From NCBI GenBank assembly GCA_019114845.1, contig DXEU01000110.1, positions 1 to 43,224 of the forward strand: a DNA stretch of 43,224 nucleotides, read 5' to 3'. The position numbers were made by a program, and so were the translations under genes. Shown piece after piece: positions 1-8,912 of this stretch (position 1 is the stretch's first letter; each line of letters begins with the position of its first letter). The notes beneath the pieces are model-generated. The model was not told where the DNA came from, ran no database searches, and was given only the letters and a program-made list of their open reading frames with translations. Source of the stretch: Candidatus Lachnoclostridium stercoripullorum (lineage in GTDB: Bacteria; Bacillota; Clostridia; Lachnospirales; Lachnospiraceae).

Positions 1-29
1 GCGAAAACACGGCAAAAATCAGAAATTCG

Positions 30-58
30 TTGACAAATGCGCTTTTTCGTATTAGGAT
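30..58 (+). promoter_or_regulatory. Sigma-A type promoter (TTGACA-17 bp-TAGGAT) upstream of T-box leader
   Basis: TTGACA at 30-35 and TAGGAT at 53-58, 17-bp spacer, directly upstream of the T-box leader. Confidence 0.7.
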
Positions 59-72
59 AATAAAAACATAAA

Positions 73-337
73 GCGAAACCGATGAGAAAGAGGAGTAAGC
101 ATCTTCACAAGATCCCAGAGAGCTGTGCAGAGGTGGGAGCACGGTATGGCGTGATTTGCTGAATGGACTTTCGAGGGCGGTTCTGAACTGACAGTAGGAA
201 CCGACGGAGACCGCGACCGTTACCAGAGCGGCATATATGTTAGTATATGAATGAAGTGGACTTTACAGTCAAGTTTGAGTGGTACCGCGGATTTGTTGAT
301 TCGTCTCAGGCATAAGCAATTATGCCTGGGACTTTTT
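73..337 (+). promoter_or_regulatory. T-box riboswitch leader, predicted Trp specifier (TGG)
   Basis: T-box core GAGTGGTACCGCGG at 277-290; terminator hairpin CAGGCATAA-GCAA-TTATGCCTG followed by a T-run at 306-337; specifier-loop-like GCTGAA-TGG-ACTTTCGAGG with TGG at 164-166; AGAGAG distal loop motif near 117. Confidence 0.9.
306..337 (+). terminator. T-box intrinsic terminator
   Basis: CTCAGGCATAAGCAATTATGCCTGGGACTTTTTG. Confidence 0.85.
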
Positions 338-347
338 GTTGTATAGT

Positions 348-401
348 CCCGGGAAGCAGCCGCCCCCGGGCGTGCTCTACACGCACAGGGGGGCGGATAT
401 T
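348..401 (+). repeat. 54-bp GC-rich hairpin repeat, copy 1
   Basis: CCCGGGAAGCAGCCGCCCCCGGGCGTGCTCTACACGCACAGGGGGGCGGATATT; 50/54 identical to 521-574. Confidence 0.9.
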
Positions 402-520
402 TCCCGGGCAAGCGGACATGAGCAAGGAGGCCGCAGGCCGGATTGCGAATGGACGCTCTGACAGCGATGCGCCGCGGCGCAGAGCTGGCTGCTATACAAT
501 AAAACCTTTTCGCTCACAGC

Positions 521-574
521 CCCGGGAAGCAGCCGCCCCCGGGCGTGCCCCGCACGCTCAGGGGGGCGGATATT
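521..574 (+). repeat. 54-bp GC-rich hairpin repeat, copy 2
   Basis: CCCGGGAAGCAGCCGCCCCCGGGCGTGCCCCGCACGCTCAGGGGGGCGGATATT; differences from copy 1 fall in or next to the predicted loop. Confidence 0.9.
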
Positions 575-607
575 ACACCTATATCATTTAAAACGGAGGA
601 ATGTATT

Positions 608-1756
608 ATGAAGAAAAAACTCATCGCAGCCCTTATGATCACCGCCATGACCGCCGCTGCCGCTGGATGCGGCGGCCAGAGCTCCGGCACCGCCGGCGAG
701 ACTTCCGAGACTTCCGCCGCAGGCGCCGGCGAGACCACAGACAGCCAGGAGGCGGAGGAGACAGCCGCCCAGGACGAGGCGTCTGACAGTCAGGATGAGA
801 AAACGGAAGGCGGGGAGGCCGCAGCAGACGGGGAGAGCTACACCATCGGCATCGGCCAGTACGCCGTCCACGGTTCCCTGGACAACTGCCGGGAGGGATT
901 TCTCCTGGGACTCGCGGAGGCCGGCATCGAGGAGGGAAAGAACCTGACCGTCCTCTATGAGAACGCCAACGGCGACGGCGGCATGAGCACGCAGATCGTC
1001 AGCAATTTCCTCTCCCAGGATGCGGACCTGATCTGTGCCATCGCCACCCCCATGGCCCAGACCGCATACGGCGCCACCAAGCGGACGGACGTCCCCGTCA
1101 TCTACACCGCCGTCACGGATCCGGTGATCGCCCAGCTGGCCGGGGAGGACAAGATGCCGGCCGGCAACATTACCGGCACCAGCGACAAGCTGCCGGTGGA
1201 GGAGCAGCTGCAGATGATCCGCCAGATTCTCCCCGACGCCAAGACCATCGGCATCCTCTACAGCACCAGCGAGGTAAACTCCCAGTCCACCCTGGAGGAG
1301 TACAAGGAGGCAGCTCCGGAGTACGGCTTTGAGATCATCGAGAGCGGCGTGTCCGGCGCGGCGGACATTCCCCTGGCCACGGACAATCTCCTGACCCAGG
1401 TGGACTGCTTAAATAACCTCACCGACAACACCGTGGTCAGCTCCCTGCCCATGATCCTTGACAAGGCCAACGACAAGGGCATCCCCGTGTTCGGCAGCGA
1501 GATCGAGCAGGTGCGCATCGGCTGCCTGGCGGCCATGGGTCTGGACTACATTGAGCTGGGCAAGCAGACCGGGCGGATGGCCGCTCAGGTGCTGACCGGG
1601 GAAGCCCAGGCGTCCGAGCTGCCCTATGAGATCATCGAGGAGGCATCCTTCTACGGCAACAGCGCCGTGGCGGAGGAGCTGGGAATCACCCTTCCCGAGG
1701 AGCTGACCGGCTCTGCGGCCGAAATGTTCGACTCCATCGAGGATTCCAACTCATAA
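608..1756 (+). CDS. trpX: Tryptophan ABC transporter substrate-binding lipoprotein (TrpX-like, ABC_sub_bind family)
   Basis: RBS ACGGAGGA before ATG 608; lipoprotein signal ending AAAAGCGG; GIGQYAVHGSLDNCREGFLLGL and TDPVIAQL typical of the family; Trp T-box upstream. Confidence 0.85.
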   Translation: MKKKLIAALMITAMTAAAAGCGGQSSGTAGETSETSAAGAGETTDSQEAEETAAQDEASDSQDEKTEGGEAAADGESYTIGIGQYAVHGSLDNCREGFLLGLAEAGIEEGKNLTVLYENANGDGGMSTQIVSNFLSQDADLICAIATPMAQTAYGATKRTDVPVIYTAVTDPVIAQLAGEDKMPAGNITGTSDKLPVEEQLQMIRQILPDAKTIGILYSTSEVNSQSTLEEYKEAAPEYGFEIIESGVSGAADIPLATDNLLTQVDCLNNLTDNTVVSSLPMILDKANDKGIPVFGSEIEQVRIGCLAAMGLDYIELGKQTGRMAAQVLTGEAQASELPYEIIEEASFYGNSAVAEELGITLPEELTGSAAEMFDSIEDSNS

Positions 1757-1808
1757 CATAAGATTTGGTTCATAAATTTTACTCACTAGATTTACGGAGG
1801 TCAGTCAC

Positions 1809-2690
1809 ATGTCCATCATACTGGGTATTTTAGAAGAAGGTCTCATTTACGCCATCCTGGCTCTGGGAGTGTACATCACCTACTCCATCCTGGATTTTCC
1901 CGATCTGTCCGTGGACAGCACCTTCCCCCTGGGGGCGGCTGTCACGGCGGCTTTGCTGGTGGCCGGGGTTCCCGCCCCCGCCGCCCTGCTGCTCTCCTTC
2001 TGCAGCGGCGTCCTGGCCGGCATCACCACGGGACTGATCCACGTCAAGCTGAAGGTGGTGGATCTGCTCTCCGGTATCATCGTCATGACCGGCCTCTACT
2101 CCATCAACCTGCAGATCGCCGGGGGAGCGAACCTCGCCTTCTTCGGCAGCAGCACCATTTTTGAAAACTCCCTCACCGCCCCCCTCTGGGCCTCCCCCGC
2201 CGGAGATTTCACCATCGTGATCATCTCCCTCATCGCGGTGCTGGCGGTGAAATTCCTGCTGGACGCCTACTTGAAAACGCGGTCCGGCTACCTGCTGCGG
2301 GCCGCCGGGGACAACGACACCCTGGTCACCTCCCTGGCCAAGGACAAGGGGACGGTGAAGATCATCGGCCTGGCCCTGGCCAACGGCCTGGTGGCCCTGG
2401 CCGGCAGCATCTACTGCCAGAAGCAGGGGTTCTTTGAGATTTCCACGGGCACCGGGTCCATGGTCATCGGCCTGGCCAGCGTGATCATCGGCACAAAGCT
2501 GTTCCGGCGTGTCTCCTTCATGAAGACCACCACGGCGGTGATCATCGGAAGCATTCTCTACAAGGCCTGTATCGCCGCCGCCATGGCAGTGGGCATTTTC
2601 CCCACTTCCTATATGAAATTTCTCACAGCGGCGCTGTTTTTAATCATCCTGGTCTTCAGCAACCAGAACAGAAAGAAGGGGGTGGCCTGA
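1809..2690 (+). CDS. trpY: ABC transporter permease (TrpY-like)
   Basis: ACGGAGG RBS; polytopic membrane protein, SILDFPDLSVDSTFPLGAAV, follows trpX. Confidence 0.85.
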   Translation: MSIILGILEEGLIYAILALGVYITYSILDFPDLSVDSTFPLGAAVTAALLVAGVPAPAALLLSFCSGVLAGITTGLIHVKLKVVDLLSGIIVMTGLYSINLQIAGGANLAFFGSSTIFENSLTAPLWASPAGDFTIVIISLIAVLAVKFLLDAYLKTRSGYLLRAAGDNDTLVTSLAKDKGTVKIIGLALANGLVALAGSIYCQKQGFFEISTGTGSMVIGLASVIIGTKLFRRVSFMKTTTAVIIGSILYKACIAAAMAVGIFPTSYMKFLTAALFLIILVFSNQNRKKGVA

Positions 2691-2691
2691 T

Positions 2692-3465
2692 ATGCTGGAA
2701 CTGAAAAACATCAACAAGTATTACAATCAGGGAACCGTCAACGAGATGTGCCTGTTCGAGGATTTCAGCCTCACCATCGGGGACGGGGAATTCGTGTCCG
2801 TGGTGGGCAGCAACGGCTCCGGAAAAACTTCCATGCTGAACATCATCTGCGGCAGCATCCCCGTGGACAGCGGAACCATCCTCATCGGGGGGAAGGACAT
2901 CACCCGCATGCCGGAGCACCGGCGCCTGCGCACCATCGGCCGGGTCTACCAGAACCCCGCCATGGGAACCTGCCCCAGCATGACCATCCTGGAGAATATG
3001 GCCATGGCCGACACCAAGGGAAAGCCCTTCAACCTCCGCCCGGGGACGGACAAGCGGCGGATCGACTACTACCGGGACAGCCTGAAAATCCTGGGGCTGG
3101 GGCTGGAGGACAAACTGGACGTGAAGGTGGGGGTTCTCTCCGGCGGACAGCGTCAGGCCATGGCCCTGCTCATGTCCACCATGACTCCCATCGAATTTCT
3201 CATCCTGGACGAGCACACTGCCGCCCTGGACCCCAAGACGGCGGAGATCATCATGGAGCTGACGGGAAAGATCGTGGAGGAGAAAAAGCTGACCACCATC
3301 ATGGTCACCCACAACCTCCGCTACGCTGCGGACTACGGGAACCGGCTGCTGATGATGCACCAGGGAAACGTCATCCTGGACAAGAGCGGCGAGCGCAAGC
3401 GGGAGACCCAGACGGAGGATCTCCTGGCCCTGTTCAACGAGATCAGCGTGGAGTGCGGAAATTAA
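2692..3465 (+). CDS. trpZ: ABC transporter ATP-binding protein (TrpZ-like)
   Basis: Walker A GSNGSGKTS, signature LSGGQRQ, Walker B LILDEHTAALD. Confidence 0.88.
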   Translation: MLELKNINKYYNQGTVNEMCLFEDFSLTIGDGEFVSVVGSNGSGKTSMLNIICGSIPVDSGTILIGGKDITRMPEHRRLRTIGRVYQNPAMGTCPSMTILENMAMADTKGKPFNLRPGTDKRRIDYYRDSLKILGLGLEDKLDVKVGVLSGGQRQAMALLMSTMTPIEFLILDEHTAALDPKTAEIIMELTGKIVEEKKLTTIMVTHNLRYAADYGNRLLMMHQGNVILDKSGERKRETQTEDLLALFNEISVECGN

Positions 3466-3507
3466 AAAAGGAGCCTGCGGCGCAGGATTCCATATGGAAT
3501 TATAAAG

Positions 3508-3546
3508 AAAAAAATGGAGCTGGCCGGTAATCCGGTCAGCTCCTTC
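3508..3546. terminator. Bidirectional terminator between trpZ and citF
   Basis: AAAAAAATGGAGCTGGCCGG-TAAT-CCGGTCAGCTCCTTCC; convergent genes on both sides. Confidence 0.75.
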
Positions 3547-3552
3547 CTGTTA

Positions 3553-5115
3553 TCAGTCGTCAAAGGTGAATTCCTTGATCTTTCTCACCACATCCAGCAC
3601 CGTGCCGTCGCGGCTCTCAATCACACCCACCACCCGGTCGTCAAACTGCACGGGGGACGGCTCTCCCACGATGGAGTAGGCCTTGTCCCGCAGCTCCTCG
3701 ATGGTGCAGAAGGGAAGGTTTACGCCCTTCATGCACTCGATGAGATCCTGTCTTCTGGGGTTGATGGCGATGCCGTAGTCGGTGATGACCACATCCACCG
3801 TCTCCCCCGGCGTGGTGACCGTGGTCACGTTGGTGCAGATGGCCGGGATCCTGCCCTGAAGCAGGGGGGCAATCACGATGGTGCATTTTGCTCCTGCCGC
3901 CGTGTCCGGGTGTCCGCCCTGGGCGCCGGTGATCATGCCGTCGGAGCCGACCACCACGTTGCAGTTGAAGTTCACATCCACCTCCAGCGCCGCCAGAATC
4001 ACGAAATCCAGGCGATTCACGTAGGCTCCCTTGTTCATGGGATTGGCATACTCAGAGGCAGAAATTTCAATGTGATTGGGATTCTTCTTGATGGACTCAA
4101 TGGCTCCCAGATCAAAATCCTGAGTATCCACGATGGTGCGGATCAGTCCCCTCTCCAGGAGATCGCACATGGGGGTGGTGATTCCGCCCACGCCGAATCC
4201 CATGTGGATTCCCCTCTCCTCCATGATCTTCCCCAGGGAGATGGTGGAGGCGATGGAAGCTCCACCCACCCCTGTCTGGTAGGAGAATCCCTCTTTAAAA
4301 TAGGGGGTGTGGATCACAAACTGCGTGCAGTAGTCCGCCATCATCAGCTTTCTCACATCCGTGGTGGGCTTGGCTGCCCCGGTGGCAATCTTGGCCGGAT
4401 TGCCGATCTCATCCACCACGCACACATAGTCCACGTCGGACATGGATATGCTGGCCGGCACGTTGGGGAAGGGAACCAGGCAGTCGGTGACCGCCACTAC
4501 TTTATCCGCATATTTTGCATCCGCCATGGCGTAGGAGAGCACACCGCAGTCGCTCTTTCCGCCGTTGGGGCGGCAGTTGCCGTACTCGTCGCAGGTGGGG
4601 GCGCCGATGAAGGCGATGTCGATGTGTACCTCCCCCGTCTCGATGGCTCTCACGCGGCCGCCGTGGGAGCGCATGATGGCCAGATCCCTCAGCTTGCCCG
4701 TGGAGATGGCCTCGCCGATCTTTCCCCGGACGCCGGAGGACTGGATCCCCACAATGGTGCCGTCCTCAATGTAGGGAACAATGGCGTCGTTGGCCTTTCC
4801 TAGGGAGCTGGCGCAGATGGTGATGTCCTTGATGCCCATGTTGTGGACCTCCTCCATCACCATGTTCACCACATAGTCTCCCTCCCGGAAATGGTGATGG
4901 AAGGAGAGCACCATGCCGTCACGGATTCCGCACTTCTCCAGGGCCTCCCGGATGGAGGACACCATCTTGGAGCGGTTGGGATCCACCATGGCCCGCACTG
5001 TGGGGGCCGCTTTCTTGTACTCGTAGTTGTCATAGGCGTAAGCGCCCTCAAATACCTTTTTTCCTGTGGCCGCAAGGACCTCTTCCGGAATCTCTCTTCC
5101 TACCGCATTTATCAT
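3553..5115 (-). CDS. citF: Citrate lyase alpha subunit
   Basis: Full-length CitF-like protein (FIGAPTCDEYGN, GVGGITTPM, VTDYGIAINPRR). Confidence 0.93.
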   Translation of the reverse strand: MINAVGREIPEEVLAATGKKVFEGAYAYDNYEYKKAAPTVRAMVDPNRSKMVSSIREALEKCGIRDGMVLSFHHHFREGDYVVNMVMEEVHNMGIKDITICASSLGKANDAIVPYIEDGTIVGIQSSGVRGKIGEAISTGKLRDLAIMRSHGGRVRAIETGEVHIDIAFIGAPTCDEYGNCRPNGGKSDCGVLSYAMADAKYADKVVAVTDCLVPFPNVPASISMSDVDYVCVVDEIGNPAKIATGAAKPTTDVRKLMMADYCTQFVIHTPYFKEGFSYQTGVGGASIASTISLGKIMEERGIHMGFGVGGITTPMCDLLERGLIRTIVDTQDFDLGAIESIKKNPNHIEISASEYANPMNKGAYVNRLDFVILAALEVDVNFNCNVVVGSDGMITGAQGGHPDTAAGAKCTIVIAPLLQGRIPAICTNVTTVTTPGETVDVVITDYGIAINPRRQDLIECMKGVNLPFCTIEELRDKAYSIVGEPSPVQFDDRVVGVIESRDGTVLDVVRKIKEFTFDD

Positions 5116-5117
5116 AA

Positions 5118-6020
5118 TTACAGATCCCCCTCATACACGCCGGAGGCCTTGGCCAGCTCAATGGTCCTCTTTGCCCCGTCATAGAATGCAATATCAATCA
5201 TCTTTCCATCCACCGTGAACACTCCGATGCCCTTCGCCTTCTTGTCGTCGATCTCCCGCACCACCTTCTCCGCGAAGATGATGTCCTTCTCCGTGGGGGT
5301 GAACACCTCGTGGACAACGCGAATCTGTCTGGGATTTACCAGAGATTTTCCGTCAAAGCCCATGAGCTTGATCATCTCCGTCTCCTTGCGGAATCCCTCC
5401 ATATCGTCCAAGTTGGTGAACACCGTGTCCCAGCACTGCACGCCGGCGGCTCTGGCCGCCATGATCATGTGCTGTCTGGCCCCCATCAGCTCCACGCCTG
5501 TCCCCGTGATCTTCGTCTGCAGGTCCTTGGTGTAATCGCCGCCGGACAGGGCGATGCCGATGAGGCGCTCCGAGGACTCGCAGATCTCCAGGGCATTCAG
5601 CACGCCGCGGCAGGACTCCAGGGCTGCCATGAGAAGGGTGCTCCCCTCCGGCCGTCCGAATTCTCTCTCCGCCGCCAGCACGGCCTCCTCCACCGTGCGC
5701 ACGTCCTGGGCGCTCTCCGTCTTGGCGATGCGGATGGTGTCGGCGCCGCCCGCCACGCATACCCGGATGTCCTCTCTCCAGTGGGGGGTGTCCAGACCGT
5801 TGATGCGGACCACACGCTCCACTCCCCGGTAGTCGATCTCCTGCAGCGCATGGTACAGGGAGTATCTGGCGGCGTCCTTCTGGTTCTCCGCCACCGCGTC
5901 CTCCAGATCCAGCATGATGGAATCCGGCCCGTAAATGTAGGGATCCTTGATCAGGCTGGGCTTCTGGCAGTTCAAAAACATCATGGACCTTCTCAGTCTC
6001 TTCTTATTTGGATGAATCAT
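5118..6020 (-). CDS. citE: Citrate (pro-3S)-lyase beta subunit
   Basis: RRSMMFLNCQKPSLIKDPYIYGPDSIMLDLEDAVAENQKDAAR; HpcH/HpaI aldolase family; start set at MIHPNKKRLRRSMMF. Confidence 0.93.
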   Translation of the reverse strand: MIHPNKKRLRRSMMFLNCQKPSLIKDPYIYGPDSIMLDLEDAVAENQKDAARYSLYHALQEIDYRGVERVVRINGLDTPHWREDIRVCVAGGADTIRIAKTESAQDVRTVEEAVLAAEREFGRPEGSTLLMAALESCRGVLNALEICESSERLIGIALSGGDYTKDLQTKITGTGVELMGARQHMIMAARAAGVQCWDTVFTNLDDMEGFRKETEMIKLMGFDGKSLVNPRQIRVVHEVFTPTEKDIIFAEKVVREIDDKKAKGIGVFTVDGKMIDIAFYDGAKRTIELAKASGVYEGDL

Positions 6021-6316
6021 CGAATCACACCTCCCCACGGAAGATTTTCCGTCATATCGTTGGAGCGGTAGACGGCGCACTCCACTCTCGCCTTCAGGGT
6101 GCAGTCCAACGCTCCCTTGTCCACCACCTTCACCTTTCCGTTTGACACCTCCAGGCGGTCCAGGGTCTCCAGAATCACCTTGCGGATCTGTTTCCCATAC
6201 TGATTGATCACGCTGCTCTCGATGGAAAGCTCGATCCCATCCGTCCCCGGCTCCACCGTCACCTGCGCGTCGCTGGACTCCAGCGTACCGGCCATCGCCG
6301 CTCTCTTAATCTCCAT
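6017..6316 (-). CDS. citD: Citrate lyase acyl carrier protein (gamma subunit)
   Basis: MEIKRAAMAGTLESSDAQVTVEP with the conserved prosthetic-group Ser context; AAGGAGG RBS. Confidence 0.92.
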   Translation of the reverse strand: MEIKRAAMAGTLESSDAQVTVEPGTDGIELSIESSVINQYGKQIRKVILETLDRLEVSNGKVKVVDKGALDCTLKARVECAVYRSNDMTENLPWGGVIR

Positions 6317-6409
6317 GTCCATCCTCCTTCTGGCTGACGTTCTTTTATTTCTGTTCTTATAGTAACACCCCCCTGCTGAAAGTTCCAATATTTATGTGTC
6401 TATAGCCGC

Positions 6410-6427
6410 CATAAGTCTGTACTTATG
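6410..6427. promoter_or_regulatory. Candidate LysR operator (perfect 7-bp-arm palindrome)
   Basis: CATAAGT-CTGT-ACTTATG in the divergent citD/lysR intergenic region. Confidence 0.5.
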
Positions 6428-6492
6428 TTTTTGTTCCATTTTGGGCCATCTTGTAGTAGAATGGTTATAAAATTTCCCAGGGAGGAATGCCT

Positions 6493-7437
6493 ATGAACGA
6501 CAAGCACATTCAGGCCATACTGGCCGTTTTGAATGAGGGGAGCATCACGGGAGCCGCCAGGAAGCTGTTCGTCTCCCAGCCCGCCCTGAGCCAGATGATC
6601 AAAAACGCGGAGAATAACCTGGGTTCCCCCATCTTCAACCGTACCACCGACCCCATCACCCTCACCGCCGCCGGGGAGCTCTACGTGGACGCCGCCAGGC
6701 AGATCCTCACCATCAACGGAAATCTGGAAAAGCAGATTGAGGAGCTGAAAAAGGAGGACTTCGGCTCAATCCGCCTGGGGCTTCCCATCCAGCAGGGGAT
6801 GGAAATCCTGCCGAAGCTCTTCCCCGTCTTCCACCGCTGGTTTCCCCATGTGCGGCTGGAACTGCTGGAGCTGGGTTCCAACGACATCGAGAAAAAGCTG
6901 CTGGAGGGGGCGCTGGACATCGCCTGCCTCACCACCACCCCTCGGCGGGAGGAGCTGGTTTACCGCCTGATTCGGAGAGAGGAGCTGGTCCTCCTGGCCA
7001 ACCGGGAGACGGACCTGGCAAAACACATTCCCCCGGGAACCCCCGTGGATGTGACGGAGGCTGCGGGGGAGCTCTTCATCTGCATCAAGAAGGGCCACTC
7101 CGTCCGCACCCTCCAGGACTCCCTGTTCATATCCCGGGAGTTCACCCCCTCCATCGGCCTGGAGACCGGCAGCATCGAAGTGGGAAAGCGGGTGGTGTCC
7201 GCCGCCAGGGCTGTGATGATCTGCCCCGACTCCTACACCGTGCGGGATCGGTCCGGGGACTGCGGGTATGTGATCTATCCCCTGTTGGGCATCGAAAACA
7301 CACGGCATTTCTATGCCTGCTACCGAAAGGATCTCTATCTCACCCGGTACATGCGGGGATTCCTGGAATTGCTCCAGGAGCTCTCCCAGGACGGCACAAA
7401 AGACACAGAGGAGGAACGCCATGAATCAGTTCAATGA
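6493..7437 (+). CDS. LysR family transcriptional regulator
   Basis: N-terminal HTH (ILAVLNEGSITGAARKLFVSQPALSQMIKNAENNLG) and LysR substrate-binding domain; divergent from citDEF; GGGAGGA before ATG 6493. Confidence 0.92.
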   Translation: MNDKHIQAILAVLNEGSITGAARKLFVSQPALSQMIKNAENNLGSPIFNRTTDPITLTAAGELYVDAARQILTINGNLEKQIEELKKEDFGSIRLGLPIQQGMEILPKLFPVFHRWFPHVRLELLELGSNDIEKKLLEGALDIACLTTTPRREELVYRLIRREELVLLANRETDLAKHIPPGTPVDVTEAAGELFICIKKGHSVRTLQDSLFISREFTPSIGLETGSIEVGKRVVSAARAVMICPDSYTVRDRSGDCGYVIYPLLGIENTRHFYACYRKDLYLTRYMRGFLELLQELSQDGTKDTEEERHESVQ

Positions 7438-7972
7438 CAGCTGCCCGCCGGATTCCCGGCTGGCGGTGGAACTTGCGGACATGCTGAACGCCAGGGAACG
7501 GCGGGTCTGCACCCAGAGGGAGCTGCTCGCCGCCTGGAACTGCCCCCTGATCTCCTTCACCATGAATATTCCCGGCCCCGTGAAGCTGCTCCCCCATGTG
7601 ACGGACGCCTTCCAGGACGGACTAAAGGAGGTGGAGGGCGCCCTCGCCCGCCTGGAACTCAACGTTGTCCACGGGGAAATGATCCGGGAGAAGACGGGGT
7701 GGGAGGCATTTCTCTCCGTGGACGGGACGCCGGAGGCGGTCAAGGCCGTCACGGTGGCCATCGAGGACGGGAGCGCTGTGGGTCGCCTGTACGACCTGGA
7801 TGTGATCCGCCCCGACGGCTCCAAGGTGTCCAGGGAGGACTTGGGTCTCTCCGGCCGCAAATGCCTCCTCTGCGGGCAGCCCGCCCAGGAGTGCGCCAGG
7901 AGCCGCCGCCACTCGGTGCGGGAGCTGACAGAGGAGATCGGCCGCATTCTGCGGGGGAGGTACGGAGCATGA
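7421..7972 (+). CDS. citX: Citrate lyase holo-[ACP] synthase / apo-citrate lyase phosphoribosyl-dephospho-CoA transferase
   Basis: RERRVCTQRELL, FTMNIPGPVK, DLDVIRPDG, RKCLLCGQPAQECARSRRHSVREL. Confidence 0.92.
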   Translation: MNQFNDSCPPDSRLAVELADMLNARERRVCTQRELLAAWNCPLISFTMNIPGPVKLLPHVTDAFQDGLKEVEGALARLELNVVHGEMIREKTGWEAFLSVDGTPEAVKAVTVAIEDGSAVGRLYDLDVIRPDGSKVSREDLGLSGRKCLLCGQPAQECARSRRHSVRELTEEIGRILRGRYGA

Positions 7973-8868
7973 GGGAAGCCGCCGCATCCATCCGCCGCAC
8001 GGTATCCGCCGCCGCCCTAAACGCCCTCATCGCGGAGGTGGAAACCACTCCCAAGCCCGGCCTGGTGGACCTTCGCGACACCGGCTCCCACCGGGACATG
8101 GACTGCGAAACCTTTCGCAGGAGCGCCGTCGCCGTCGCCCCCTTCCTGGGGGAGATGGCGGATCTGGGCTATGGATGGGACGGCGGGCTGCCGGATTTGT
8201 TTGCCGCCATCCGCCCCGTGGGCGTGAGGGCGGAGCGGTCCATGTTCGCCGCCACCGGCGGCGTCAACACCCACAAGGGGGCCATCTTCTCCCTGGGCAT
8301 CCTGTCCGCCGCCTCCGGGCACTGCAGAAAGCGCTGCGGGCGTTTCTTGCCGGAAATCATTCTATCCCTGTCCGGGGACATGGTTCGGGAGGCCATGGAG
8401 GCGGATTTTGCCGCCATGAGCCAGCGCGTCCCCGTCACCCACGGGGAAAAACTTTTCGCCCGCTATGGCTGCCGGGGCATCCGGGGGGAGGCCGCCGACG
8501 GGTTCCCCGCCATCCGGGATACCGCCCTCCCGGTCCTCCGGGAAGGGCTGGCCGCCGGAAGGGACAGAAACCGGGTGTACCTGCAGGTTCTCCTCTCCTT
8601 GATGGCCGCAGTGGAGGACACCAACATCCTGACCCGCTCCGACCTGGAGACCCTGCGCTGGTCTAGGGAGCAGGCGGCGGAATTTCTCCGGGCCGGGGGC
8701 GCCTACCACCCCGACGGCCTCTCCCGGCTGGAGGAGATGAACCGGGCCTTCATCGCAAAGAACATCAGCCCCGGCGGCTGCGCAGACCTTCTCGCCGGCG
8801 CCATCTTTCTGCACTCCCTGGAGGAATCCGCCCTCTCTTCCCCGGAAGGCGAATCTGTGCTATACTGA
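7969..8868 (+). CDS. citG: Triphosphoribosyl-dephospho-CoA synthase
   Basis: ALIAEVETTPKPGLVDLRDTGSHRDMD, TGGVNTHKGAIFSLG; ATGA overlap with citX. Confidence 0.92.
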   Translation: MREAAASIRRTVSAAALNALIAEVETTPKPGLVDLRDTGSHRDMDCETFRRSAVAVAPFLGEMADLGYGWDGGLPDLFAAIRPVGVRAERSMFAATGGVNTHKGAIFSLGILSAASGHCRKRCGRFLPEIILSLSGDMVREAMEADFAAMSQRVPVTHGEKLFARYGCRGIRGEAADGFPAIRDTALPVLREGLAAGRDRNRVYLQVLLSLMAAVEDTNILTRSDLETLRWSREQAAEFLRAGGAYHPDGLSRLEEMNRAFIAKNISPGGCADLLAGAIFLHSLEESALSSPEGESVLY

Positions 8869-8912
8869 TGGCTGCGAATCAGGATTCTTTTTTATAAGGA
8901 GGAAACAACCAC

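Noticed and set aside
322-591. 89-aa ORF over the T-box tail and the duplicated hairpins
   Set aside because: The two repeat copies are read in different frames, there is no RBS, and the region is explained as leader RNA.
2656-3530. Large ORFs in alternative frames over trpZ (2656-3360 minus, 2748-3530 plus)
   Set aside because: Overlap a canonical ABC ATPase; composition is His/Gly/Pro-rich, as expected for off-frame translation.
3514-4803. 429-aa plus-strand ORF antisense to citF
   Set aside because: Low-complexity His/Gly/Asp/Val-rich translation typical of an antisense frame in GC-rich coding DNA; citF on the other strand is clearly real.
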